This document shows positions 7,119 through 14,551 of a DNA stretch of 37,634 bases, piece after piece. Position 1 is the first letter of the stretch. Each line of letters starts with the position of its first letter. The translations under genes were made by a program, and so were the position numbers. Under the pieces are notes generated by a model. It made no database searches. It worked only from the letters and a program-made list of their open reading frames with translations, and was not told where the DNA came from. The stretch comes from Flavobacterium sp. (GTDB lineage: Bacteria > Bacteroidota > Bacteroidia > Flavobacteriales > Flavobacteriaceae), in assembly GCA_014377455.1 (NCBI GenBank), contig JACMPO010000101.1:1-37634 (forward strand), read 5' to 3'.

Positions 7119-8207
7119 ATGAGAATTCTTAAATACTTATTTTTAATTTTTATTTTGTTATTTATAGGCGCATTTGTTTTTGTAACAACTCAAAAAGCAA
7201 ATTACGAAGTAGAGAAAAGTGAAATAATTAAAATAAAAAAATCAACTGCTTTCAATTTCATAAATGATTTTAGAAACTGGGAAACGTTTTATTTTTTAGA
7301 ATCAAATAATAAAAAATTGATTTACAGTTATCCAAATTCAACTATAGGTATAGGGTCTTCTTTTTCTTGGAGCGGACTATCTGAAGGATCTGTAAAAACT
7401 ACTGCATTAAAAGAAAACGATAGTATTTCTCAAAAAATGAGTTCAAATCAGGATTCATCTTATTTAATATGGAAATTTAAGGACACTTTAGGTGGTACAA
7501 AAGTTACCATCAAACGTAAAGGCACCCTTGATTTTAAATACAAACTTTTGACATTTTTTAACGGAGGCATTAATAACGTAATGGGTTGTGAATGCGAAAA
7601 TATTTTATTAAATTTAAATAAATCATTGGTATATGAAATCAACACTTATTCAATAAAAATTAATGGATTTGTTAACAAATCAGGCAGTTTTTATTTAAAG
7701 CAAACCTTGCTTTGCAGAGAAAAAAGTATAATAAAAAATATTAAAATTTTAATGCCAAAGTTGAAAAGTTTTGTTACAAAAAATAAAATTATAATGAATG
7801 GTAAACCCTTTGTTATTTACGATAAATATGACGGTATAAATGATTTAATAAAACTTTCAGTTTGTATTCCTGTTAGAGATTCTATTTTTATTTCTGAAGG
7901 AAGCGATATTCAATCAGGAAAATTCTCAAGTTACAACACCATAAAAGCAACACTAACTGGCGATTATTCTCATTGTCAAAAAGCCTGGTTAAACATCAAT
8001 AATTTTATATCTAAAAATAAGTTGGAACGAGATAATTCGCACAAAATTATTGAAATTTACACTAAATCTTATGATGAAATTAAAAATCCATCAAAATGGA
8101 TAACTGAAATTTATATACCTGTTTATTCTAGACCAATTGTTAAAAGCGAAATAACTAAAATAGCAACAGATAGTAGTTCTATCAAATCTCCAAAAATTGT
8201 AAATTAA
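7119..8207 (+). CDS. Membrane-anchored SRPBCC domain fused to a GyrI-like effector-binding domain
   Basis: This 362-residue protein has an N-terminal membrane anchor (about 4-23), then an SRPBCC/polyketide-cyclase-like domain at about 30-175 ('KKSTAFNFINDFRNWETF' is the usual first helix). A C-terminal GyrI/AraC-effector-binding-like domain covers about 235-345, with 'CIPVRD', 'SYNTIKATLTGDYSHCQKAWLNINNFI' and 'EIYTKSYDEIKNPSKWITEIYIPV'. Both folds bind small hydrophobic or cationic molecules. The anchor suggests the domains sit on the outer face of the inner membrane or in the periplasm. Neither has an obvious enzyme motif. It probably senses or sequesters a ligand; the ligand is unknown. 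It follows the small membrane gene by 51 bases and may share its transcript. Confidence 0.75.
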   Translation: MRILKYLFLIFILLFIGAFVFVTTQKANYEVEKSEIIKIKKSTAFNFINDFRNWETFYFLESNNKKLIYSYPNSTIGIGSSFSWSGLSEGSVKTTALKENDSISQKMSSNQDSSYLIWKFKDTLGGTKVTIKRKGTLDFKYKLLTFFNGGINNVMGCECENILLNLNKSLVYEINTYSIKINGFVNKSGSFYLKQTLLCREKSIIKNIKILMPKLKSFVTKNKIIMNGKPFVIYDKYDGINDLIKLSVCIPVRDSIFISEGSDIQSGKFSSYNTIKATLTGDYSHCQKAWLNINNFISKNKLERDNSHKIIEIYTKSYDEIKNPSKWITEIYIPVYSRPIVKSEITKIATDSSSIKSPKIVN

Positions 8208-8313
8208 TTAATATTGTACTTTAAATTTTATAAAAAAGTAGTCCAAATAATTATATTAATTTTTACAATTAAACCTTTTACAAAATTTTTATTCTAATCC
8301 TTAAATTAAAATA

Positions 8314-8856
8314 TTGCAAGACGAAAAGGATTTTATAAAAGATTTATTAAACCCTAAAACGCAAAACAGTGCGTTTCAAAAACTTGTGAAGGATTTTCAA
8401 AAACCATTGTATAATCATATCCGAAATATGGTTTTGAACCATGATGATGCCAATGATGTTTTGCAAAATACTTTTATCAAAGTATATCAATATTTAAAAG
8501 ATTTTAAGGGCGAAAGCAAACTTTTTTCGTGGATTTATCGAATAGCTACTAATGAAGCAATAACCTTTATAAACAATAGGGCTAAACGGAATGGAATTTC
8601 AAATCAAGAAATGCAAACTAAAATTGTCGAAAATTTAAAATCGGACGTTTATTTTGATGGAAACGAAATTGAACTTAAATTGCAAAAGGCCATAAATATT
8701 TTGCCAGATAAACAGCAATTGGTTTTCAAAATGCGCTATTATGAGGAAATAAAATATGAAGATATGTCGGAAATTTTAGGTACTTCTGTTGGAGCTTTAA
8801 AAGCATCATATCATATCGCAGCAAAAAAAATAGAAGATTTTTTAAAATCACATTAA
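8314..8856 (+). CDS. ECF-type RNA polymerase sigma factor
   Basis: This 180-residue sigma-70-family protein has only regions 2 and 4. Region 2 covers about residues 20-90 ('HDDANDVLQNTFIKVYQYL' for 2.1-2.2 and 'FSWIYRIATNEAITFI' for 2.3-2.4). Region 4 covers about 120-178 ('INILPDKQQLVFKMRYYEEIKYEDMSEILGTSVGALKASYHIAAKKIEDFL'), containing the -35-binding helix-turn-helix. The start is a TTG at 8314; no upstream in-frame ATG exists, and the next internal ATG would remove region 2. It is followed after 30 bases by a membrane protein and then a Spy-like protein on the same strand, an arrangement typical of an envelope-responsive sigma unit. The regulon is unknown. Confidence 0.92.
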   Translation: MQDEKDFIKDLLNPKTQNSAFQKLVKDFQKPLYNHIRNMVLNHDDANDVLQNTFIKVYQYLKDFKGESKLFSWIYRIATNEAITFINNRAKRNGISNQEMQTKIVENLKSDVYFDGNEIELKLQKAINILPDKQQLVFKMRYYEEIKYEDMSEILGTSVGALKASYHIAAKKIEDFLKSH

Positions 8857-8886
8857 ACCTTTTTTTAGATAAATAGTCCTATAAAC

Positions 8887-9300
8887 ATGAACGAAATTAA
8901 ATTAGATACTCATCCAAAAATAAATCCAGGGTTTGAAATTCCAGAATCTTATTTTGAAACATTTAGCGATAGATTAATGCTTAAAATGCCTCAAAAGGAA
9001 GTGAAAGTAATTTCATTTTATGCGCAACACAAAAACTGGATTTATACTGTTGTGGCAAGTTTAATAATTGTTTTTTCTATTCCTGTGATGAATTTATTTC
9101 AGAAAGCAGATAATGCTATAAATGCAAATGAAATTGAAAATTATTTAACTACTAGTTCGCAATTATCTGACGATGAAATTATAAATTTAATGAATGACGA
9201 TGAAATTGCAAATATAAAAGTTACGACACCTGTAGACAGTAAAGTAGCAGAAGAGATATTATCTCAAAATTCAAATATAGAAGAATATATTACCGATTAA
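8887..9300 (+). CDS. Putative anti-sigma factor (single-span membrane protein)
   Basis: The 137-residue protein has a ~50-residue cytoplasmic N-terminus, one membrane segment at about 51-69 ('WIYTVVASLIIVFSIPVMNL') and an acidic C-terminal tail of ~65 residues outside the membrane. It lies directly after the ECF sigma gene and has the topology of an anti-sigma factor, the N-terminus binding the sigma factor at the membrane. No zinc-binding ZAS motif (H-x3-C-x2-C) is present, so the assignment rests on position and topology. 'PESYFETFSDRLMLKMP' near the N-terminus recurs in the homologous position of other Flavobacterium sigma operons as I remember them, and may be the contact helix. Confidence 0.65.
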   Translation: MNEIKLDTHPKINPGFEIPESYFETFSDRLMLKMPQKEVKVISFYAQHKNWIYTVVASLIIVFSIPVMNLFQKADNAINANEIENYLTTSSQLSDDEIINLMNDDEIANIKVTTPVDSKVAEEILSQNSNIEEYITD

Positions 9301-9322
9301 TTATACAAAAAAATTTAAAAAA

Positions 9323-9778
9323 ATGAAAAATTATACTTTAACAGCAATAATATTATTATTTGTTTCTATGGCAAGCTTTGCTCAATTAGGAAACAGATTT
9401 CAAGATAAAAAAGATCAAATTAAAGCAATGAAAGTAGGGTATATAACTAATGAGTTAAATCTTACACCAGATGAAGCTTCTAAATTTTGGCCTTTGTTCA
9501 ATGCTTTTGAACAAAAACAACAAGATGTAAGAAAAACTAAACTCAAAAATTATATAGATAAAAGTTTTGATAGTGACGGTATTGATAAATTATCTGATAA
9601 AGATGCTAATACACTTTTAACTCAAATGGAAAATAGTGAAGAGGAGTTGTATTTTGCTAAAAAGAAATTTATTTCAAGTTTAAAAACCATATTGCCTGCA
9701 GTAAAAATTATTAAACTTAAAAAAGCTGAGGTGGAATTTAGCCGTAAACTACTGAAACAATATCGAGATAGAAAGTAG
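9323..9778 (+). CDS. Spy/CpxP-like periplasmic protein
   Basis: This 151-residue protein has a clear signal peptide (about 1-20, 'TAIILLFVSMASFA' followed by Q) and then a helical, highly charged body. The phrase 'ITNELNLTPDEASKFWPLFNAFEQKQQDV' resembles the LTxxQ-type helix of Spy/CpxP proteins, periplasmic chaperones or stress sensors. It is the third gene of the sigma/anti-sigma cluster (22 bases after the second), so it could be either the sensor input or an effector of that unit. Its end is 14 bases from the convergent YCF48-like gene. Confidence 0.7.
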   Translation: MKNYTLTAIILLFVSMASFAQLGNRFQDKKDQIKAMKVGYITNELNLTPDEASKFWPLFNAFEQKQQDVRKTKLKNYIDKSFDSDGIDKLSDKDANTLLTQMENSEEELYFAKKKFISSLKTILPAVKIIKLKKAEVEFSRKLLKQYRDRK

Positions 9779-9792
9779 CATTTTAATAAATT

Positions 9793-10842
9793 TTAGTCAA
9801 AACTTATTTTAATAATTTTATTTTTTCCTGCAGCAATTGCAGTTGTTGAATTTATAAATCTTATAGTGTATAAAGTACTATCTGTTAATAATTGTTGCCA
9901 AGTTTTACCTCTATTTTTTGAATAATACAAGCCATTAGCACCCACACAAACAAGTTGTTTTTCGTTGCTGTTAGGAACAAATTGTATGCAAGAAGCGTAA
10001 CCAAATTCAGCATTATCAGCAATTAATTTCCATGTTTTACCACCATCTACAGTAAGTGCTTTATTTTTAAAGTTCTGATTTGGTTTTTCATAATTTCCAC
10101 CAGCAATAATCCCAATTTTATCGTTGTAGAAATCGGCTGTAAAAATTCCGGTCATCGTCTCACCTTGAATAATTGGTGTGTTAAAAACTTGCCATGAAAT
10201 TCCTTTATCTGGCGAGTAAAAAACTCTGGCTTTTTTTCCGCCTGAAACAATCCAAGTTTTTGAACCTTTGATGATGATATTAGTATTGCTTGCGGAAAAT
10301 GCAACTTCTCCATCTTCCATTTTTGGAAGGTTTTTGCAATCAACTTTAGTCCAAGTAGAACCTGAATTTCGTGTAATTAATATCGAAAAACAATCTGATA
10401 TTGGATCACCTATCGCTATTCCTTCTTGATCATTCCAAAATTGCAAACAGTCATAAAAAACCTTATCGTTATGTTCTTCATAAACTAACTTTTTTAAATT
10501 TAAATCCTTAGAAAATTGGTATATAAAGGCCGGATTTCCAATTGTAGCAACAAATATTGAAGTGGTATTATTAGCAATACTTCTAAACTCCATTTTGATA
10601 GAATCTTTGTTAATTTTCCGTTCAAATTTGTCTTTATTAATAAGATCGATGTATCCAATTCTATTTTGATCACCAGCATAATATACTTTACCATCTGAAA
10701 TTAAAATTGCTCTGATACTTATTTTATCTTTTAATAAAGTATCAACATGAACCGATTTAAAAAAAGTTGATTTAGATGATTGTGCAAAAGTTAATGAAAC
10801 TATTAAAAGTGACAGAATAATAGAAATATTAAAATTTTTCAT
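9793..10842 (-). CDS. Secreted YCF48/BNR-type beta-propeller protein
   Basis: From the ATG at 10842 this is a 349-residue protein with a signal peptide ('NISIILSLLIVSLTFAQ'). A longer frame to 10872 would put ten polar residues before the signal and is less likely. The body consists of repeated blades with BNR/Asp-box-like motifs: 'ITRNSGSTWTKV', 'YSPDKGISWQVF', 'LTVDGGKTWKLI' and 'YSKNRGKTWQQL'. The arrangement resembles YCF48/HCF136 photosystem assembly factors, which bacteria often mislabel as oxidoreductases. It contains no glycosidase catalytic pattern I can identify. It probably mediates protein contacts in the envelope. It is on its own transcript, convergent with the Spy-like gene. 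Confidence 0.75.
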   Translation of the reverse strand: MKNFNISIILSLLIVSLTFAQSSKSTFFKSVHVDTLLKDKISIRAILISDGKVYYAGDQNRIGYIDLINKDKFERKINKDSIKMEFRSIANNTTSIFVATIGNPAFIYQFSKDLNLKKLVYEEHNDKVFYDCLQFWNDQEGIAIGDPISDCFSILITRNSGSTWTKVDCKNLPKMEDGEVAFSASNTNIIIKGSKTWIVSGGKKARVFYSPDKGISWQVFNTPIIQGETMTGIFTADFYNDKIGIIAGGNYEKPNQNFKNKALTVDGGKTWKLIADNAEFGYASCIQFVPNSNEKQLVCVGANGLYYSKNRGKTWQQLLTDSTLYTIRFINSTTAIAAGKNKIIKISFD

Positions 10843-10967
10843 AGTAAAGTTAAGTAAGTTGTAAAAATACAATTAAAGATATCTTAAAAAAAATTATCTT
10901 ATAACTATTGGCATAGATATTGGATAAGTTTTTGAAATATTAAATATTAATTTTAAATACAGGTAAT

Positions 10968-12323
10968 ATGAAAACTAAAATTATGTTGCTTACGCTAGTA
11001 AATTGTTTATTTGTTACAGTTTTAAATGCGCAACAGAAAACCATTGTTAATGCTACGAGTTCTGAAATAAGTGATAACTTAGATTTACGTGCTGTTGCAT
11101 CACTATTTGGTGATTCAAGAGATTTGAACGATTTTGAAAACCGATTAAATGATCCAAAAACTCAAATTTCAAATTTAGATTTGAATAATGATAATCAGGT
11201 GGATTATTTACGTGTGATAGAAACTATTGAGTCAAACACACATATAATTGTAATTCAATCAGTTTTGGGTAGAGACAAATATCAAGACGTTGCAACGATT
11301 GAAGTACAGCGAGATAAACGCAATAAAGTTCAAGTTCAAGTGGTGGGTGACAATTACATTTACGGCTCAAATTATATTTATGAACCAGTTTATGTAAACG
11401 TGCCTGTTATTTATAATTACTTTTGGACACCGAGATATACTCCTTATTGTTCTGCTTTTTATTGGGGTTATTACCCTAATAATTATTATGCTTGGAATCC
11501 TTATCCAATTTTTAGATATCGATATAACGTAGGTTTATGTATTAATTTTAATTACCAATACAATTATGTAAATTACAGACGATGTCAAGTTGCATATAAT
11601 GATTATTATGGTCGACGTGCAAATTATTACGAATCTTTAAATCCAAATTATTCTTTTAGAGATCGTAATTCTGGTTATTCCAATCGTCACGATTTAGAAC
11701 AAGTTAGAACTAGACATGATGTAGCTTTTAACGATTCGCCAAGAAATGCAACAACTGGTCCAAGAAATTTTGATAATCCAAGAAGTTCGTCAGTTACACC
11801 AAGAGAAGGTATTTCAAACAGTCCTAGAAGCAATGTTATAAATTCTCCACGTTCTTTTGATGCAAATACTTCTCCACGAGAAAATACGGTATCACCTCGA
11901 ACAAATGTCAATGACAGTCCAAGAAATAATTCAGTTTATTCTCCTCGTTCACTTGATGCAACTTCTTCACCTAGAGAAATTTCTAATTCTCCAAGAAATT
12001 CAGGATATAATGCGTCAAATGGAAATTATGGATCAAGTCCAAGAAGTTATGAAACTCCACCAATGAATGAATCACCAAGAAATCCTGGATTTTCTCAATC
12101 CAGCAATACAAGTCCAAGAAGTTATGATGCTCCACGAATGAATGAATCGCCACGAAATTCTGAATATTCACAATCTAGCAATGCAAGTCCAAGAAGTTAT
12201 GATGCTCCACAAATAAATGAATCACCACGAAATTTTGGATATTCGCAATCTAGTAATGCAAGTCCAAGACAATCAGATATGTCTCCAAGAGGAAATACAT
12301 CATTTGGTGGTGGAAGAAGATAA
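10968..12323 (+). CDS. Secreted Ser-Pro-Arg repeat protein
   Basis: This 451-residue protein has a signal peptide (about 1-21), an N-terminal globular domain (about 25-130) with 'DLNNDNQVDYLRVIE', then a Tyr/Asn/Trp-rich stretch (about 135-230). Its C-terminal ~200 residues are built around about 20 copies of S/T-P-R followed by N, S, E or T. Three 75-base tandem units encode 25 residues each. The tail is basic and certainly disordered. The N-terminal acidic loop looks calcium-binding-like, but this is only a resemblance. No enzyme motif is seen. It probably sits at the cell surface or in the periplasm, where the tail could bind polyanions such as polysaccharide or nucleic acid. It ends in a strong terminator. 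Confidence 0.75.
   Translation: MKTKIMLLTLVNCLFVTVLNAQQKTIVNATSSEISDNLDLRAVASLFGDSRDLNDFENRLNDPKTQISNLDLNNDNQVDYLRVIETIESNTHIIVIQSVLGRDKYQDVATIEVQRDKRNKVQVQVVGDNYIYGSNYIYEPVYVNVPVIYNYFWTPRYTPYCSAFYWGYYPNNYYAWNPYPIFRYRYNVGLCINFNYQYNYVNYRRCQVAYNDYYGRRANYYESLNPNYSFRDRNSGYSNRHDLEQVRTRHDVAFNDSPRNATTGPRNFDNPRSSSVTPREGISNSPRSNVINSPRSFDANTSPRENTVSPRTNVNDSPRNNSVYSPRSLDATSSPREISNSPRNSGYNASNGNYGSSPRSYETPPMNESPRNPGFSQSSNTSPRSYDAPRMNESPRNSEYSQSSNASPRSYDAPQINESPRNFGYSQSSNASPRQSDMSPRGNTSFGGGRR
12036..12274 (+). repeat. 75-bp tandem repeats inside the SPR-repeat gene
   Basis: Three consecutive 75-base units at 12036-12110, 12111-12185 and 12186-12260, each starting AGTCCAAGA, encode 25-residue blocks of the form S-P-R-S-Y-(D/E)...N-E-S-P-R-N...S-Q-S-S-N. 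A partial fourth begins at 12261. The multiple of three keeps the frame open. Confidence 0.85.
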
Positions 12324-12344
12324 TTTTTTAATTTTTATTACTAT

Positions 12345-12373
12345 AAAAGCATCAAATAGTTGATGCTTTTTTT
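12345..12373 (+). terminator. Rho-independent terminator after the SPR-repeat gene
   Basis: AAAAGCATCAA (12345-12355) pairs perfectly with TTGATGCTTTT (12360-12370) around an ATAG loop and is followed by more T residues. It separates the SPR gene from kup. Confidence 0.85.
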
Positions 12374-12374
12374 A

Positions 12375-12402
12375 TTTGAAATAATTTAAAGTGATACATT
12401 TG
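12375..12402 (+). promoter_or_regulatory. Promoter for kup
   Basis: TACATTTG (12395-12402) matches TAnnTTTG, with TTTG at 12375-12378 upstream. The spacing of 16 bases is about that of a -33 element. The ATG at 12423 follows 20 bases later. Confidence 0.5.
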
Positions 12403-12422
12403 TAGACTTTTATAGATTAAAT

Positions 12423-14414
12423 ATGAGTTCTCACAATCACCAAAATTTACATAGCAAACTTACCGCAGCAGGATTACTAATTACTTTAGGTATAATTTAT
12501 GGCGATATTGGAACATCGCCTTTATATGTAATGAGTTCCATAATTGGCAAAAACATTATAACCGAACAATTAATTTTAGGTGGATTATCGTGTATTTTTT
12601 GGACATTAACGTTACAAACAACTGTAAAATATGTACTTATCACACTTAGTGCTGACAATCACGGAGAAGGTGGAATTTTTGCTTTATATGCACTTGTTAA
12701 ACGTACTAAAATTCAGTGGCTTATCGTTCCAGCGATAATTGGTGGAAGCGCTTTACTTGCTGATGGAATTATAACGCCACCAATTTCTGTTTCATCAGCG
12801 GTCGAAGGATTGCGTATTTTTAAACCAGATATTCCAACAATTCCAATTGTTATAGGAATATTGTTTATACTTTTTACAATTCAACAGTTTGGAACTAAAT
12901 TAGTTGGGAAATTTTTTGCTCCTATGATGTTAATTTGGTTTTCAATGCTAGCCATTTTGGGAATAATTCAAATGACGAGTAACATCGAAGTTTTTAGAGC
13001 TATCAATCCTTATTATGGTTACAAACTTTTAATATCGGATAAAACGGGCGAAGGATTTTTTATACTTGGTGCAGTGTTTTTATGTACTACAGGAGCAGAA
13101 GCTTTATATTCTGACATGGGTCATTGCGGAAGAAAAAATATCAGAATAAGTTGGATTTTTGTAAAAACTACATTAATATTAAATTATTTTGGACAAGGTG
13201 CTTACTTGTTATCTCATTGCGGAAAAACATTAGCTCAACTCGGTGGATCAAATCCAAATCCTTTTTATTTGGTGATGGAAAAATGGTTTCAACCCATTGG
13301 AATTGTTATTGCAACTTTAGCAGCGGTAATTGCTTCTCAAGCTTTAATCAGCGGTTCGTTTACTTTAATAAATGAAGCCATGCGACTCAATTTTTGGCCC
13401 AAAGTAAAAATTAAGTTTCCGACTGATGTAAAAGGCCAATTGTATATTCCTTCTTTAAATTGGCTGTTATTTTTTGGTTGCGTTTTCATAGTTTGGCGTT
13501 TCCAAGAATCAAGTAAAATGGAGCATGCTTATGGTTTAGCTATTATTTTGTGCATGATAATGACCACAATATTATTGAACTTTTATCTAATTATGAAACG
13601 CGTTAAATGGTATTTTATAGCGCCATTAATTTCGTTGTATTTAGTAATTGAGTTTTGTTTTTTAAGGGCTAATATTTCGAAATTTGTTGATGGTGGTTAC
13701 GTTACTTTGTGTATTACTGCAGTACTAATTAGTGTGATGACAACTTGGTATTTAGCTAAAAAAATCAGTAAAAATTACACTAAAATTGTTAAGATTGTTG
13801 ACTACAGAAAAGTTCTTGCAGAACTTAGTGTGGATTTATCAATTCCAAAATATGCAACACATTTAGTTTATATGACTAATGCCAGCAGAACTGATGAAAT
13901 AGAAGAAAAAGTAATGTACTCTATACTTCAAAAAAGACCAAAAAGAGCTGACATCTATTGGTTTATTCATGTAAATATTTTAAGCGAACCTTATAAAAAA
14001 GAGTTTAGAGTAACACCAATTCTCGAAGATGATATTTATAGAGTTGATTTTTATTTAGGTTTTAGAGAACCAACTAAAATTAACTTGATGTTTAAAGAAG
14101 TTATTAAAGACATGGTTAAAAAAGGAGAAATGGATATAACCAGTCGCTACGAATCTTTAAATAAAAATAATATTATTGGGGATTTTAAATTTGTACTTTC
14201 AGAAAAATTTCTATCAAATGATAGCGATTTAACTTTTTTCGAAAAAATAGTAATGAATGCTTATTTCATGATGAAAAAGTTTAGTTTATCAGAACAAACA
14301 GGTTTTGGATTGGATAATAGCTCGGTTAAAATAGAGCAATTCCCAATGGTTTTGCATGCACCTGAAATAATAAATATGAAACGAATAGAATGTTCACCTG
14401 TTGCAATGAACTAA
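12423..14414 (+). CDS. kup: Potassium uptake protein, Kup/HAK family
   Basis: Kup is an inner-membrane K+:H+ symporter. This 663-residue protein begins with the conserved 'LGIIYGDIGTSPLYVM' and continues with 'GEGGIFALYAL', 'DGIITPPISVSSAVEGL', 'QQFGTKLVGKFFAPMMLIWF', 'AEALYSDMGHCGR' and 'NPFYLVMEKW', all family signatures. About 12 membrane segments lie between residues 15 and 450; the remaining ~210 residues form the cytoplasmic domain ('KRPKRADIYWFIHVNI'). The length is slightly above E. coli Kup (622). It has its own promoter and a long terminator hairpin, so it is a single-gene unit. Confidence 0.95.
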   Translation: MSSHNHQNLHSKLTAAGLLITLGIIYGDIGTSPLYVMSSIIGKNIITEQLILGGLSCIFWTLTLQTTVKYVLITLSADNHGEGGIFALYALVKRTKIQWLIVPAIIGGSALLADGIITPPISVSSAVEGLRIFKPDIPTIPIVIGILFILFTIQQFGTKLVGKFFAPMMLIWFSMLAILGIIQMTSNIEVFRAINPYYGYKLLISDKTGEGFFILGAVFLCTTGAEALYSDMGHCGRKNIRISWIFVKTTLILNYFGQGAYLLSHCGKTLAQLGGSNPNPFYLVMEKWFQPIGIVIATLAAVIASQALISGSFTLINEAMRLNFWPKVKIKFPTDVKGQLYIPSLNWLLFFGCVFIVWRFQESSKMEHAYGLAIILCMIMTTILLNFYLIMKRVKWYFIAPLISLYLVIEFCFLRANISKFVDGGYVTLCITAVLISVMTTWYLAKKISKNYTKIVKIVDYRKVLAELSVDLSIPKYATHLVYMTNASRTDEIEEKVMYSILQKRPKRADIYWFIHVNILSEPYKKEFRVTPILEDDIYRVDFYLGFREPTKINLMFKEVIKDMVKKGEMDITSRYESLNKNNIIGDFKFVLSEKFLSNDSDLTFFEKIVMNAYFMMKKFSLSEQTGFGLDNSSVKIEQFPMVLHAPEIINMKRIECSPVAMN

Positions 14415-14432
14415 AATTTAACATCTTAATTT

Positions 14433-14474
14433 AAAAGTCCAAAATTTGAACAGTTTCAAAGTTTGGACTTTTTT
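14433..14474 (+). terminator. Long terminator hairpin after kup
   Basis: AAAAGTCCAAA (14433-14443) pairs with TTTGGACTTTT (14462-14472). The stem continues inward with TTTGAA (14445-14450) against TTCAAA (14455-14460), leaving one A-G mismatch and a CAGT loop. A T run closes the right side, so it can act on the + strand and probably in both directions. Confidence 0.85.
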
Positions 14475-14510
14475 GATATTTAAAAAAATAAACAAACAAT
14501 TTATTTTCAA

Positions 14511-14518
14511 TATCTTTG
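14511..14518 (+). promoter_or_regulatory. -7 promoter box for the aspartyl protease-like gene
   Basis: TATCTTTG matches TAnnTTTG and overlaps the TTG at 14516 that would begin a longer frame. Transcription would start near 14525, so translation must begin at the ATG at 14552. Confidence 0.5.
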
Positions 14519-14551
14519 ATAAAGTGCTTACTTAAAAGTCATCCTTGTATC

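Noticed and set aside
9793..10842. Oxidoreductase or sialidase
   Set aside because: The BNR/Asp-box motifs mark a beta-propeller, but no cofactor-binding site or sialidase catalytic arginine triad is recognisable.
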